DNA of 64,000 nt from Tetrapyrgos nigripes (GCA_013368315.1 JAACJM010000132.1:124001-188000), one strand, 5' to 3'. Shown: positions 51,995 through 62,972, counted from the first letter of the stretch. The notes: generated by a model from the letters alone, not told the origin. A program made the numbers and translations.

Positions 51995-52468
51995 TCAAGC
52001 AAGGATCATGCCAGGGGACGTGCCGAGGAGTTCATCATTCTATGCCATTACAGGGACAAAACTGTCGCCGTCGAATACACCGGTGATTATAACGAGTGAT
52101 CTGGGGTTTGTCTTTCTTCTCTGACACTCGCTCGAATACGATACGCTGGCCTTTTTGACCCGTGTCACTCAAGGTACCGTGAATAAACCTATTAATGGCA
52201 TCCTTCGTTAGCTGTTGTAGCTATCGGGATAAGCGAAGGTGAGTGATTTTTAGTTCTCACTCCATACGACAAATTCGCTGCTGAAATGCTCTCAAACCTC
52301 TTCGTATATCCAGCTCTCTCCAGGGCCCCCCTCAATGGAACCCAGGTATATCCAACCACGGTCACTGGGCCCAAGCTTCTCATCGAGAAGGATCATACAG
52401 CATACATTGAATTCGCCGTTTGTTCGGATGATGTACATTTACGCCCCATGTATATCCTCTGTGATTAG
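51995..52468 (+). CDS. small CHYR-type conserved protein, copy b2 (partial model)
   Basis: EEFIILCHYRDKTVAVEYTGDYN is followed after an intron by APLNGTQVYPTTVTGPKLLIEKDHTAYIEF and TAG at 52466-52468. It has one more C than copy b1 in the run before NGTQ (GGCCCCCCTC against GGCCCCCTC). At least one of the two is therefore out of frame or uses a shifted splice site. Confidence 0.42.
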
Positions 52469-52775
52469 CGCTATGTACACAGCACTTGTTCTCATACCTG
52501 TCATTGGTGGTGTAGCCCTTATACATATATAAGAACCTCAATGATTCGACATGCTGTCTGCAGGACCTCAGGACCCCCCCTCGTCCCGAAGCGTCCATTC
52601 GAATCCCAGCCTAAGGAAAACGTGCGTTTACTACTATTTCTTGATGTCTTCCACTAACTTCGTTACTAACTTCAGTTTTTGAGCAGATAACTACGCAAAG
52701 AAATCGGTGAGTAAATCCTCGATGATGCTTCAAAACCTTCCTTTTAATCTGACTATTGATACAGACACGTCAGAC

Positions 52776-55700
52776 ATGTCTGATAGCACTGGAAGTTTTG
52801 GAACTACCATCACCGGTGGCATCCAGGACATCTCCGCCTTACTTCCCCTGCTAGGAACTGAGCAGTGCGAGGAGCACGTCAGTTCCGGCTTGACCAGAGG
52901 TTACTTCTACGTCGCTGCTACTCCTTTGTCCATCTTTGGCAGCCTCGGATTAGCTAGGGCTGCGTTCAAAGCTCTGGTTGCGAGCATCTACATCCCCTCT
53001 TGGAATTTCCATGGCGCACGGATATTGGCCGATGCTGGGTTTTGGGGAGCGGGGGATAACCTACCGTTGATCCTTCTTGACAAGGAAGTGTCACGGGAGA
53101 AAGAGGAGGCTACTGTCGAGAAGTCGGAGGTACCACTGGTATGGGGAGCGCCGTTGAAGCGCCGTAAACCTCAGAAACAAGGAGATAACACACCACCCCC
53201 TCAGTATCTTGCCGCTTCCCGCCTTCACTCACTCCTCAAAGACCTCCGCGTTCAGGAGGGCACCAATATCACCGTCCGTACTCGCTACACCGAATGGAAT
53301 CTGTTCATGATCGCCTTTACGGCCGTTTCATGCCTCCTTAGCATTGTCCCATATATCTATCTCAACACAAATAACAAACTTCCGCCCTTTACTCGTTGGG
53401 CCTTTCCTATCACCAGGGCACTTGGTGGCTTTCTCTGTGCTACCATGATCCCATTGATCATCGAGGTACGATTACGTGTCATAGTCGAGGAACAGCTTCG
53501 AAAACGCGCCACAAAAGAACCAGAACCCGAACTTCAGATTGCCTCCCAGACCCCCGGCGTATCGGATAATACACCTCCGGTTCATCAGAACGGACAACTT
53601 CACCGCTGCCTCTTGATTTTTCAAATCCTTTTGTTCTTCGGGGTGGTCGGTTCAGTGGCCGGCTACGTCGGTTGCTTCACCGTCGTCCAGAATTCCTCGA
53701 AATCTCTGGCTACCTTGAGCTGGCTTCTTTTGGAAGCCGGGCTCTCGATTATCCGTATAATTCTGTGGGGTGTAAATCCAGGATATGACGATGCACCTCC
53801 ATTTTCCCTCTCCATCAAACTCAGTGACAATCCTCTCTTGCCTACCTGCAATAGATTTGGATCTGAGCTAGGTATAGAAATAGCAAAAGACCGCACAGAA
53901 CGGATGGCTGTACTAGCTCAATTTGTGCCTGAGGGATTTGGATCTGAACTAGCTACAGAGAAAGAGTGCACACTACCGATGGCTCGAGCAGATGACTTTC
54001 TGCCTGAGCTCACATCATATGTGGGTCAGGTGGAACACTTCAGTGATCCTCGGTATGCTCTATACTACACTCTCACTTGCAAAAGTGAAAGTGACCAGAG
54101 ACTACTACTCTATATCACTGTCTTTGACTTGACAGAACGCACTGGTTGGATATATACATGTGCACCCCCCTCCTCTCCCTCTTCTGCTCCCTCATCATCA
54201 GCCACATCCCCCCCTACCTTCAAAATCCTCCGTGCCCGATCAGTTGACGTTGACGAGCATAATGTCCCACAGGCAAAGATAGACATTCCAAAACGAGGAA
54301 TTCGTCCGCTAAGACATGACATAGAAGAAAGGGTTAAAGTGCATTACCTGTCTATCATGGACCAGTTGATATTACGATTTGGCGACAAACATATTCGACA
54401 GGAGGGGCCTCTTGCCCACAGGCATGGTATCACAATTCCCCATCGTATCCCCCTTGAACATGGTTGTGAAACGCTCTTCACAAAGTGGACTCTGATGATG
54501 CGTAATACAAGAAGTCAGCGGTTACAATATGAGGCCGATAGGCAGCGTGTCATGGAAGCAGTCAAAGGAAAGTTAGAAGATGGAGCATGGCACGATGGCT
54601 TGTCTTACCTCAACTTCTCATCCAAATGGAGGAAAATTGAGAAGAAAGTTCTCGAATTGTACCGTGACATTAATGACGACATTGTAGTGTGCACCACCTG
54701 GCTCAGAGTGAGATTGACATCTCTAGGGGAGAAGGAACAGATGGTGATTCGGGCGTTGAATAATTACTGTATTGATATGGAGAGGGGACTTTTGGAGGAA
54801 GTTCATTGCTGGGAGCGCAAATTGTGGGACTGTCATCAGCAGATGACCAAAGAACTTGACAGTGACCGCCTGAAGGAACAGGCAGTCTGTGATTGGAGTA
54901 CAAACTCATGGAACCGGCTGAATCACCAAGTCCGTTGTATGGAAGAAAGAGCGAAAAAGATGGAGCATCAACTCAACTGGCATAAACTTCGGGATGATTG
55001 GGATTGTCTTATAGAGAGCATGACCAGCGAGAATCCAAGCCGAGACTTCAAAGTTTCTTCAGATGGTTACAGAAACTTCTATCTCGATCCACTTGCTGAT
55101 CGAATACATTCTATCATGAAAAATCTCCGACAGCAGCTACTCCAATGTCGCACCAGCCTTAATCTCCAAAGCAGCCAATCACTGTTTGGATGTAGGATGA
55201 TAGACCTGCTCGAGCTCAGTCTTACTCGAAACAGGCTGAAGATCCAGGACAAAGTTGTTTCCAGTCTGGGCGTTGATAGAGTTCTCAAGGCTATCAACGA
55301 GAACCCATTCAAAGATACAATTTTGCAGGTGGAATTTCGGGACATTACGGATTTCGACACCTTCGTCAAGCTTGCAGCTGTTGTCAATGACATGCCAAGG
55401 TTGACGTCCATTGGTTTCCTCCCCTTGCAGCGACCAATTACAAAGGAGATGGCTGCTATCCTGCGTGAAATCAGGCGTGCAAGGGGCCATAGTATCCAGA
55501 TCTATGTTGATTGGAAGTGGGATCAATGGGAGGAAACTCCAGCAGTGGAGATAGCTCAAGAGACCTCGCCTAGTATCTCCCTGTGGGGTTTTACTGCCTC
55601 TGGCAATTTCGACGAAATGACGGCAATGAAAGACAAGTCACGAATCACTCTCAATTTCCGGGCTCCAACGGAAAGCAATGTGGTACTGAAGATCATTCAC

Positions 55701-55967
55701 AAGTACTTCTTTTCTCAAGGCACCAGTATAACCATCACCAGAGACAAGAAAAGTCTCATGGAGGTCCCCGTTGAACACAGAGCTGAATGTTACACGGAGA
55801 CGATAGAGCTGAAGCCACAGGAACATTTTGCTCCAGGAGTTTACAACACTATGGAGTTGACTGTTACTAGATGGAACTACATCTTGCAGAGCCTGGAGCT
55901 TGCCGCCGAAGATGGAATACTGCTATTATCGATGCCTTGGAGAACCGAGGGAGGAACAAAGCAGTGA
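52776..55967 (+). CDS. large four-span membrane protein, copy 2 (1063 residues, intact)
   Basis: The ATG at 52776 follows the same upstream intron as copy 1, and the frame is open to TGA 55965-55967. It starts MSDSTGSFGTTITGGIQDISALLPLLG. Four hydrophobic spans follow: FMIAFTAVSCLLSIVPYIYL, ITRALGGFLCATMIPLIIEV, CLLIFQILLFFGVVGSVAGY and TLSWLLLEAGLSIIRIILWG. Two segments absent from copy 1 are EPELQIASQTPGVSDNTPP and a run of about 36 residues in which FGSEL recurs (FGSELGIE, FGSELATE), so it looks like a local duplication. A coiled-coil-like middle and a beta-rich end (SITITRDKKSLMEV) complete it. Topology suggests a membrane anchor with a large cytosolic C-terminus; function unknown. Confidence 0.82.
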   Translation: MSDSTGSFGTTITGGIQDISALLPLLGTEQCEEHVSSGLTRGYFYVAATPLSIFGSLGLARAAFKALVASIYIPSWNFHGARILADAGFWGAGDNLPLILLDKEVSREKEEATVEKSEVPLVWGAPLKRRKPQKQGDNTPPPQYLAASRLHSLLKDLRVQEGTNITVRTRYTEWNLFMIAFTAVSCLLSIVPYIYLNTNNKLPPFTRWAFPITRALGGFLCATMIPLIIEVRLRVIVEEQLRKRATKEPEPELQIASQTPGVSDNTPPVHQNGQLHRCLLIFQILLFFGVVGSVAGYVGCFTVVQNSSKSLATLSWLLLEAGLSIIRIILWGVNPGYDDAPPFSLSIKLSDNPLLPTCNRFGSELGIEIAKDRTERMAVLAQFVPEGFGSELATEKECTLPMARADDFLPELTSYVGQVEHFSDPRYALYYTLTCKSESDQRLLLYITVFDLTERTGWIYTCAPPSSPSSAPSSSATSPPTFKILRARSVDVDEHNVPQAKIDIPKRGIRPLRHDIEERVKVHYLSIMDQLILRFGDKHIRQEGPLAHRHGITIPHRIPLEHGCETLFTKWTLMMRNTRSQRLQYEADRQRVMEAVKGKLEDGAWHDGLSYLNFSSKWRKIEKKVLELYRDINDDIVVCTTWLRVRLTSLGEKEQMVIRALNNYCIDMERGLLEEVHCWERKLWDCHQQMTKELDSDRLKEQAVCDWSTNSWNRLNHQVRCMEERAKKMEHQLNWHKLRDDWDCLIESMTSENPSRDFKVSSDGYRNFYLDPLADRIHSIMKNLRQQLLQCRTSLNLQSSQSLFGCRMIDLLELSLTRNRLKIQDKVVSSLGVDRVLKAINENPFKDTILQVEFRDITDFDTFVKLAAVVNDMPRLTSIGFLPLQRPITKEMAAILREIRRARGHSIQIYVDWKWDQWEETPAVEIAQETSPSISLWGFTASGNFDEMTAMKDKSRITLNFRAPTESNVVLKIIHKYFFSQGTSITITRDKKSLMEVPVEHRAECYTETIELKPQEHFAPGVYNTMELTVTRWNYILQSLELAAEDGILLLSMPWRTEGGTKQ

Positions 55968-57708
55968 AGAAGACGAGGATGAAGGCAGTGAAGAAGGTGA
56001 CAAGGAAGGTGACGAGCGGGTGGGTATTGAAGGTGCTGTATTGAGATGAGTGAAGAAGCGGGCACTGCGCCGCTGACAAGTAGCGGATGGTGTAACAGTC
56101 TTCCTTCCTTCCTCATTTTGTCCTTAATCGATGCAGTCATATTTTAATCTCCTTTTCTGTCCTTCCCGTAGTCTACAATAAATGTATAGTACCCAAAGAA
56201 ATGATTCAATGTTGTCCGTTATGATTTGGGGTGATGCATGAGTGAAATTCTCTGGTAGTAGGAGAGATACAAACATCTACAAGACTCCATGTCAACTAGA
56301 GTAGCATCTGACTCGGAAGATGCATTATATGCATCAAAGATCCTGCGAAAAAAACCGTACACAAAAACAACACAAAACCGGATGTCAGCTGCAGGCTTCA
56401 AAGTATCGTATACAACGTCTTCCCATTTTCCAGGTCCTTCCATTTTAGAGAATGCTCAAAGCTTTCTGAAGGTGTTATCTTGACAAAAGCAAGGAGAGAC
56501 GGCGTTGGTCCCGGACCAAACATCGAGATTCCGTTGTTCCTCTCTTGTTTCCTTCCTTGCTATTTCTTCTTCGGTACATCGTACGCCCTTTTTAGTTCAT
56601 CTCCGAATAGCCCCTATGCGTGCCCGTTTGCACTTTCCACACACAACGGTTAAATACATATCTACTACTTGAATTATTATACCTAGAGACTGACTTGCTG
56701 AAGACGCGTCGCGTACGCGTTCCCTCCATGCGGCACGTGTCTTTGTTTGGCGAACAAAGCAACGTTGACAACGCCTCCTCCGAAGAATTCGTTCGAAGCT
56801 TTCGCAATGCAGTGCCGACTACGACCACGAGCAGTCACTCTCCCCCCATTAAGATGACATGCGTCTCTAGCAAAACCAAACTATTCCAACCGATCTCATT
56901 CAAGCAGACGTCGGGTTGGCCTGCGTAGATCCGTTTCAAAGCTGAGGGTTGTTGGGTATAGAGGTTGCGAGGGTTAATCGGCTTTCAATGTCTCTCACTA
57001 CTCAAGCATAACAATGCCACGTCACAGCACAGTACTGCTGGCGTACAGCGTTGGAGAGTCATGCATGCTTCTGTTTGGTTAGTTGGGAAGGAGTGCAGAG
57101 GGTTGAGTGCTTTCATTTTGCAAAGAACATGGTGCGTAGTCTAATTTGCTTTCGCCCGGCTATAGTACTTGTTTAACTGGCTTCTCAGTCACCATCTTCT
57201 CTTTCGTCCTACCAGAGCTGCAAGTATACCGTCTCCCTTATAGACCCTCATGAGTCTGACGTCGTTCTGAGAGTGACTTCAATCCTCCCTCTCACCCTCG
57301 TGTGGTCTCTCAATCCGCGATTTACGGCCAACACCTTCCTGACCCTTTTGACTACCGCCGTCGTTTCTTTCCTCGTTGCCTCCAGTCAACCAAACTCTGT
57401 TTCTCGTGGTCAACGAGGCCGTAGCTCCTTACATTCTACATCACCTATCGTCGTCGGGAGTGGTGGGTCTTCTACTGAAGTCAAACAAGACTTGACTTCA
57501 GTCTCGTGAATGGAGAGCAGAGACAATGTGCTGTAAGGATTTGGATGAGTAGTCTGGCGGGTAGAGGACCGGGTATGGAACTGAGTCCATGTAACCCTGA
57601 AGGGGGGAAGGGGGCAGGTGGGAATAGCTGGCGTGAGCGGTTTGAGGAATTGAGCTGAGGGGGAGGGAGGGGGACCTTTCGGGGTACGAAGATTTTCGGA
57701 TCCATGGC
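55968..57708. other. 3' flank of copy 2 and following stretch, no firm gene
   Basis: To 56958 it repeats 34282-35303. From 57210 one frame (SCKYTVSLIDPHESDVVLRV then a hydrophobic LTLVWSLNPRFTANTFLTLLTTAVVSFLVA cut by introns on either side) may be an exon. GC- and purine-rich antisense frames around 57500 look like chance. Confidence 0.35.
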
Positions 57709-58648
57709 ATGTTTGCTGAGACTGGGGAAGAGGTGGTGGGAAAAGGGGGGACAGGAACCGCTCCGGTGGGGACACGTAAACTGAGGGAAACTGCGGCGCG
57801 GGTGAAGGTGGTGGTTGTATGGAAGGAAATTGTGACGGCGCAGTTGTCAGTTATTGCTGACTATGTGGTGAGTATCCTAGTTCATTACCCGCCGCGCAAA
57901 ATTTCTCAACCTCTCCCTTTTTTTCCAGAGCCTATCGAATGCACCTTTCTCTATCTGTTCCATTACTCCATCGACACCCTTCCCCCCGTCTCATCCTTTC
58001 GGTCTTCTACACTTCTGCCCACACAATCCTCCGGCTTCCGCTCGCCATTCGTTCCCCATGGCTGTATGTTTCACTGAGAACTTGGAGGCCCATTCTGGAT
58101 CTGAGGTCGGGTTCATTGAGGAAGGAGCCTTGGGCCTCTAGGACGAGATTAATATGTATGGAACGAAGATGGCTGAAAACCGGAAAACCGGTGATATCCT
58201 TGGGTACGATTGCATCGTTTGGGAAGTCTGGGTTCTGAACAATGAACAAGCCAGTAACAGGAGGGTTCGTATAGGAAAGTGTTGGAAACTAGTCGAGTGA
58301 GTTTTCTGATGGTTTTTTTTTCCACTCTAGAAGTACTAACATCCTCGTTGCAGAGCGTATCTCATCGCTCGTATCATCGCCTTCCTGTCTGCTCAACCTC
58401 AAGACCCATTCTCTTCATACCGCTCGCCGTTGTTCCCAACTCCTAGTCTTTCTCAACGTAGAGTATCCATCCCCACTCACCGTCCTATCTGGTTTTTTTC
58501 CGGAACCGACCTCGGTGTCCTTATAACCCTCAACTCATGGGTCGTGTCGAAGGAGAGATTCTGGGTGGATAATGAAAAAGAGTGTAAAGTGGATGAGAGT
58601 GGAGGATATGACCGGAGAGTCTCGTCGTCTGCGGTTTTGCCGGTCTAG
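57709..58648 (+). pseudogene. three-exon hypothetical gene with one in-frame TAG
   Basis: Exons 57709-57867, 57929-58296 and 58354-58648 join in phase across introns GTGAGTATCC...TTTCCAG and GTGAGTTTTC...GTTGCAG. Readable parts are KVVVVWKEIVTAQLSVIADYV, then TENLEAHSGSEVGFIEEGALGL, TGDILGYDCIVWEVWVLNN, and finally IARIIAFLSAQPQDPF and PIWFFSGTDLGVLITLNSW. A TAG at 58138-58140 interrupts the second exon; CAG would fit. No known domain is recognised. Confidence 0.45.
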
Positions 58649-59490
58649 TGTCACGTCTCCCCGAGAGACTCACTTTCCCTCGCTTGAGTCATCCTTTATC
58701 TGCGGTCTTTCTAGGTGTCTTCAAGCGTTGATCTTCCTTCGCCCACAGACTATGTACCCTTGGCACCTTTCCTCAACCTACTACCAACGCCTTCGGGAGG
58801 GATGCAACCTCACTATCGCTCAAACCCTGGGATATCAGACAAGTGGTTCCGTGGGTTAGATGGGAGGAAATACGGGGACTGAAGAGTCGAGAGTGGAGAG
58901 AATTCGCAGAAAAAGCAATGGTTCGTCTTTTCTGGTTTTGTTCTTTACACTCTCGCACAACTCACGTCTTCTCTAGAATACCCCACTTCTTAACCTCAAA
59001 CCTCCATCGATTACCTGTTCCGCCCCTCGGATATCTTCCACTCTGGATCTTCTTGGGTCGCCAGTCGCCAGACTGATTACATACGAGTTATAATACCACT
59101 TTTTCAAATCCATTTTCGACGTCGCTAGGTCCAAGTACGCCTTGGGGGAGGAAACGGAGCTGGGCAGGAACACTGAAGGGTGGAGGGTGGATTTTTTTCT
59201 TTGTCTGAAGCGCGCACGGTGTGTAGACCGCTTTCATCGGTGTAGCTCTCTGGCTGACGTTTGTCCTTTTCAGTCACCGTCATGTCTCAGGCTAGTGTTT
59301 GGATGGTGTAGGATGCGGTGCTTGTCGCAAGTAGGCGTCAAGCGTGGTTTACAGTGCGGGGTATGTATAATATGGCGTTTTGCTGGGTATATCCCTGACA
59401 CTGTATGTTTCAAGTCGTTTTCTGATTCTCCTTTTCAGCAGACGGACTGAATTCTCTTTGTAGACTTCACTTGGTACCAGCGCTTTTGTA
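58649..59490 (+). other. exon-like fragments
   Basis: Between about 58716 and 58920 two overlapping frames look coding (VDLPSPTDYVPLAPFLNLLPTP and WVRWEEIRGLKSREWREFAEKAM) but do not join. The rest is intron-like. Possibly the tail of the preceding gene after frame loss. Confidence 0.3.
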
Positions 59491-59785
59491 TTCATATTTG
59501 AGCTCTGTAAACGTCTACGCACCTAAGGAATTGAGATGTCGAGAACGAAGGGAAACACTAAAGCGTAGCCTGAGTCGAAATATTTATGGTCCTGATGATA
59601 TGTGCAATGCAAGGCGTGAGTTTAGTCTTCCTACTCGTATTTGAGCTCCGTGAATGACTACGCACCTAAGAAATTGAGATGATGAGTGCGGAATGGGACA
59701 CTGACAACTGAAATGAAGCGTGAGGGATGACTACTAGGTCGAAGTACTTATGGACCTCGTTGTATATATGGGCAATGTGGCAGCA
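59491..59785 (+). repeat. two imperfect tandem copies, about 145 bp
   Basis: TATTTGAGCTC.GT.AA recurs 145 bp apart (near 59493 and 59638), each followed by CTACGCACCTAAG.AATTGAGATG and later by TTATGG.CCT. The second halves diverge more than the first. Confidence 0.65.
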
Positions 59786-60562
59786 GCGACATGAGGAAGA
59801 CCGACGAGTAGGGAATGAAAGTGACATGTCACGCCGTGACACCAAACCATCACTCAACCCGCGCAATGCGCTCAGAGTCATTACTCGTCTCTTTCTCTTC
59901 GCTTTAGTCACTGGACTCGGGTTAGGAGGAGGATGGGGGGGGGGAATGGGGGGTAATCGGATAGCAGGAGCTAGCTTGGAAGTAAAAGAACGACCGTATA
60001 CAGTTCACTGATCGCCGGATATTTGAACCCTCCTCCTCCCCAGTACCATTCCCATTCCCACTTCCTTCCACTACCCTCTTCCGGCTGCCTCCCTTCTACA
60101 AAGACACGTCGCCGACGCTAACGACGTTTCTTGACAATGAAGTACGCTTCCCCACGAGGCGAACGCGGTGGGTTATGGCTGTTGTGTGAGTTTCGTTCAC
60201 CTCATATGACCAAATATCCGGATATACACAAGCGGATAGGCGAGCGTTGATCCGCTTGTGTACAAGGTGATATCGCTTACCTCCCCCAAGTCCGTTAAAG
60301 CTGGGGGACTTGTAGGGAGCAGGAGGTGGGTAAGGGAGGGTACGAGTGCCGGTAGTACCGGGAGGCTGTCGGCAACATGTGGGGGCGGGTCTGAGCGCTA
60401 TCCCGTCGCTTCCCATGAGTCATACTGATGACTCATTGATGGCGACGCGTCATCCCGCCCCTCTCGTCACTGTCCCGCCCTTCTACTGTACCATACATGT
60501 ATAAATAGCACGCAAATACAATAAATTCGCAAAAAAAAAATACAGTGAGTCATTTAAGTCTA
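59786..60562. other. intergenic region with hairpin
   Basis: No gene. It contains a G-run (GGGGGGGGGAATGGGGGG, near 59935), a 13-bp perfect hairpin (60225-60237 with 60250-60262) and an inverted pair CCGGATATTT/AAATATCCGG (60015 and 60212). It ends with an A-run just past the KDZ stop. Confidence 0.5.
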
Positions 60563-62702
60563 TCAAGACCTATCAAAGGCAACGTTGAGGACAGAGGTAG
60601 CAGTGTTACCTGCTTCTTCCTCCTCTTCCTCCCCCCCCTCCTCCTCCCACTCCTCATCTCCTTCTCCCTGTCTAATACTGTTCTCCGGTTGCATGAATTG
60701 GTGATCATTGCTGAATGCGGTCTGCCGACGTAATCCCTTCCCAGCTACAAAAAATCTGGTGTTTTGAGGGTCGAATCCTTGAAGCTTGTGGATTCCACGA
60801 AGCCGAGTACGGTGAAGGTTGTTAAAGCGTCCTCGTTCTAAACGATACATGTGTATCTGGTACGCAAGGGCTGGATCGGTGTGGTTCACATAGGACTCCA
60901 TGGCGGTCAAGAAGTCCCTTTCCTCCTTCATGTATGTGACTAGACGCTTAATCTCGACATGTAAGCGGTCCAGCTCATTCCACGCCCCCCATATTTTGAA
61001 GTACTGGTTAGCTAGAACTTGGTTTGCAGGTACCGCCCAGGGCTTATCCTGCACATCACTTCGAGTGTCTTTGAGGAAGTCGAGCTCCGATAGGTAGGTC
61101 TTCTCGACGACGTCTTCGTAGGAGAGGGGATCGCGAGGCGGGGTGAGTTTAGCGGTGGCAAGTTTGTACTGATAGACTGCCTCTTGGATGGATTTTGACC
61201 GTGTCTTGAGGGCTTTTCCTAAGTGTCTTCTATTGTACTCGGATTAGTAACTTAAGCAATGTAAAAAATGATCACTCACCTGTCCCTGCCATATGCATCT
61301 TGGACAGCTCAAAGATCCTTGCCACTACCAGCCCTTCAAGCCTGTCCACCACCTTCTGATACTCATGCATCCTGGATATCTCCTCTGCTCTCTTCCACTC
61401 CTCTGAATCCTCCTTCCACCTCTCCTTGATATCCATCCTCTCCTCCAAGAAGTGGATCTCCCCCAACAGCTTGTCCTCCTTCTCTTGCTCCTGATGTAGT
61501 TTGTGTTCCACTCTCCAGGACTGATCCCTCTTGCTAGGGTCATAGGTTTGGAATAAAGCCCTAGCTGCTTCCATCCGGGGCACAGCATTCCTTCAACCTC
61601 ACGAGCTTGTCGTAGAGGTCAATACCGTTCATATCCTCCTCTGCCATCCCCTCCTGCCTTGACTCCAAGTACTGCTTCTCCTCCTCCAGCCAACCGAAAA
61701 TTGTCATTGGGTCTGTGATACCCAAGTCCCGCATCCGTTGGTACACCTCTTACTGCATCTCCAAAATCCCAAGGGCCTGGTGATAGTTGTTATAGATAAA
61801 CTTGCTCACATTTGCATACGCTTCGAAGTTGTTGTGGTGGTACATCCATTCAGAGATCGTCTGTCTGCGGTGGAACTTGCTGGCGTGTCTTGTTGCTGCT
61901 GCAAGGGAATTGGACTGGGAGAATAGCCTCTCTATGACCTTGAGATCCTCTAGGCCAGCCCCACTGATGTAGGTCAAGAGAAAGCATAGCTGGCACCACC
62001 GGTTATGCGCATGGCCATGAAGAGAACCAATGACAATCTTGAGGCCTTCGTCATTGGCCAACTCCTTCAGCGGACTCTTCTCCAGTGTCTTGTGGAACTG
62101 GCATCCAATGTCGTACCCGCATGCCATTCTCGATGGTGTATGAGGCTGTCCTCGTTGTTGACGGTCCTTACGAACAGCTGTTATAAAGCGATGAAGAAAC
62201 GAAAGCGCGTACTTTCGTCTGCATAAAGGTTAGTACATATTATCAAGTCACAGTGCACAAAACTCACCCTTCACCACTCTTGATCATATCTGCCAACCAC
62301 AGCACGAACATATGCCTACATGCACTGGCAAATATGCCAGTACAGTCATAAATGGCCTGCTCTGCCTCGGTATGGCTGGCCTTCATATTTGCCCACCTAT
62401 CCTCACACACCTTCTTCCCTTCCTTCAGATCCTTCTCCTTCTCCTTCTCTTCCACTGTCTCTTCCATGTATCCCGGAAGATTGGGCCAATTCTTCGGGTC
62501 CCAATTGTCCACTTCCTCCAGCGACAGGAAGTACTCATCATCTCCTGTCCTAGGATCTGGCCTTTCCCTCAATCTTCCTGGTGTTGCTGAGTCCCAAGCT
62601 GGATCTCGTCGCTCCACTCGTTTGAGGGAGTCATTGCCATCCATGGCACACATCATTCCCATTTCCAAGTTGTCCTCGCCCTCCAAAGGATACTGACATG
62701 CT
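60563..62702 (-). pseudogene. KDZ-superfamily transposase, C-terminal two thirds, broken
   Basis: On the minus strand the sequence starts ACQYPLEGEDNLEMG and continues CAMDGNDSLKRV, the usual region before the catalytic core. After a 49-nt intron (62219-62267) come ACGYDIGCQFHKTL and GSLHGHAHNRWCQL, hallmarks of Kyakuja-Dileera-Zisupton transposases. GLEDLKVIERLFSQSNSLA follows. A TAA after LEMQ (near 61752) and a frameshift near 61575 break it. A second intron (61230-61279) leads to the C-terminus (ALKTRSKSIQEAV, WAVPANQVLANQYFKIWGAWNEL) and a Glu-rich tail. The upstream third is beyond element F. Confidence 0.88.
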
Positions 62703-62959
62703 TGTAGTAGTTAACTCTCCTTATTCACTCTCCTCACTCTCCTTACTCACATCTCCACTTTCCTCTACGCCTTAGACACTCCTCGACTCCTACTTCGACT
62801 CCTACGCTCCTTACTGGTTCTATTTTCATCATAGTACTCCTTTTAGCATTAGTATTTATACTTAGGCTTTTCGTAGTATTTTCCTCAGTCAAATCAACTC
62901 TTATTTCATTCTAAAGTCGTTTCTAAGTCTACTAAAGGGATCTGTCCAAGTCCCTTACA
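62703..62959 (+). repeat. 5' LTR of element F
   Basis: It starts TGTAGTAG and ends CCCTTACA, like element D's LTR (TGTAATAG...CCCTTACA). It has a pyrimidine-rich first half with CTCCTTACT-type repeats. Confidence 0.88.
62853..62897 (+). promoter_or_regulatory. TATA box and predicted self-priming transcript start, element F
   Basis: TATTTATA at 62853-62860 is followed at 34 nt by AGTCAAATCAA (62887-62897). This is the reverse complement of TTGATTTGACT at 62962-62972 just beyond the LTR. Element A shows the same 34-nt TATA spacing. Confidence 0.65.
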
Positions 62960-62961
62960 GT

Positions 62962-62972
62962 TTGATTTGACT
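62962..62972 (+). other. self-priming PBS of element F
   Basis: TTGATTTGACT begins three bases after the LTR and pairs perfectly over 11 nt with the predicted 5' end of the transcript. It lacks the TGG of a tRNA primer site. Confidence 0.65.

Larger units (their letters stand above)
36326..56958 (+). repeat. tandem segmental duplication, unit 2 (with elements E and D inserted)
   Basis: Collinear with 25526-35303 in three pieces: 36326-38644, 44870-45127 and 49644-56958. The gaps are exactly elements E and D. Copy 1 keeps the uninterrupted sequence at both sites (TTACTACCAGTCATCC near 27826; GAAGGAGTAGTATATAA near 28092). Confidence 0.92.

Noticed and set aside
57410..57775. minus-strand Pro-rich frames
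   Set aside because: Low-complexity purine/pyrimidine sequence leaves several frames open at once; no motif.
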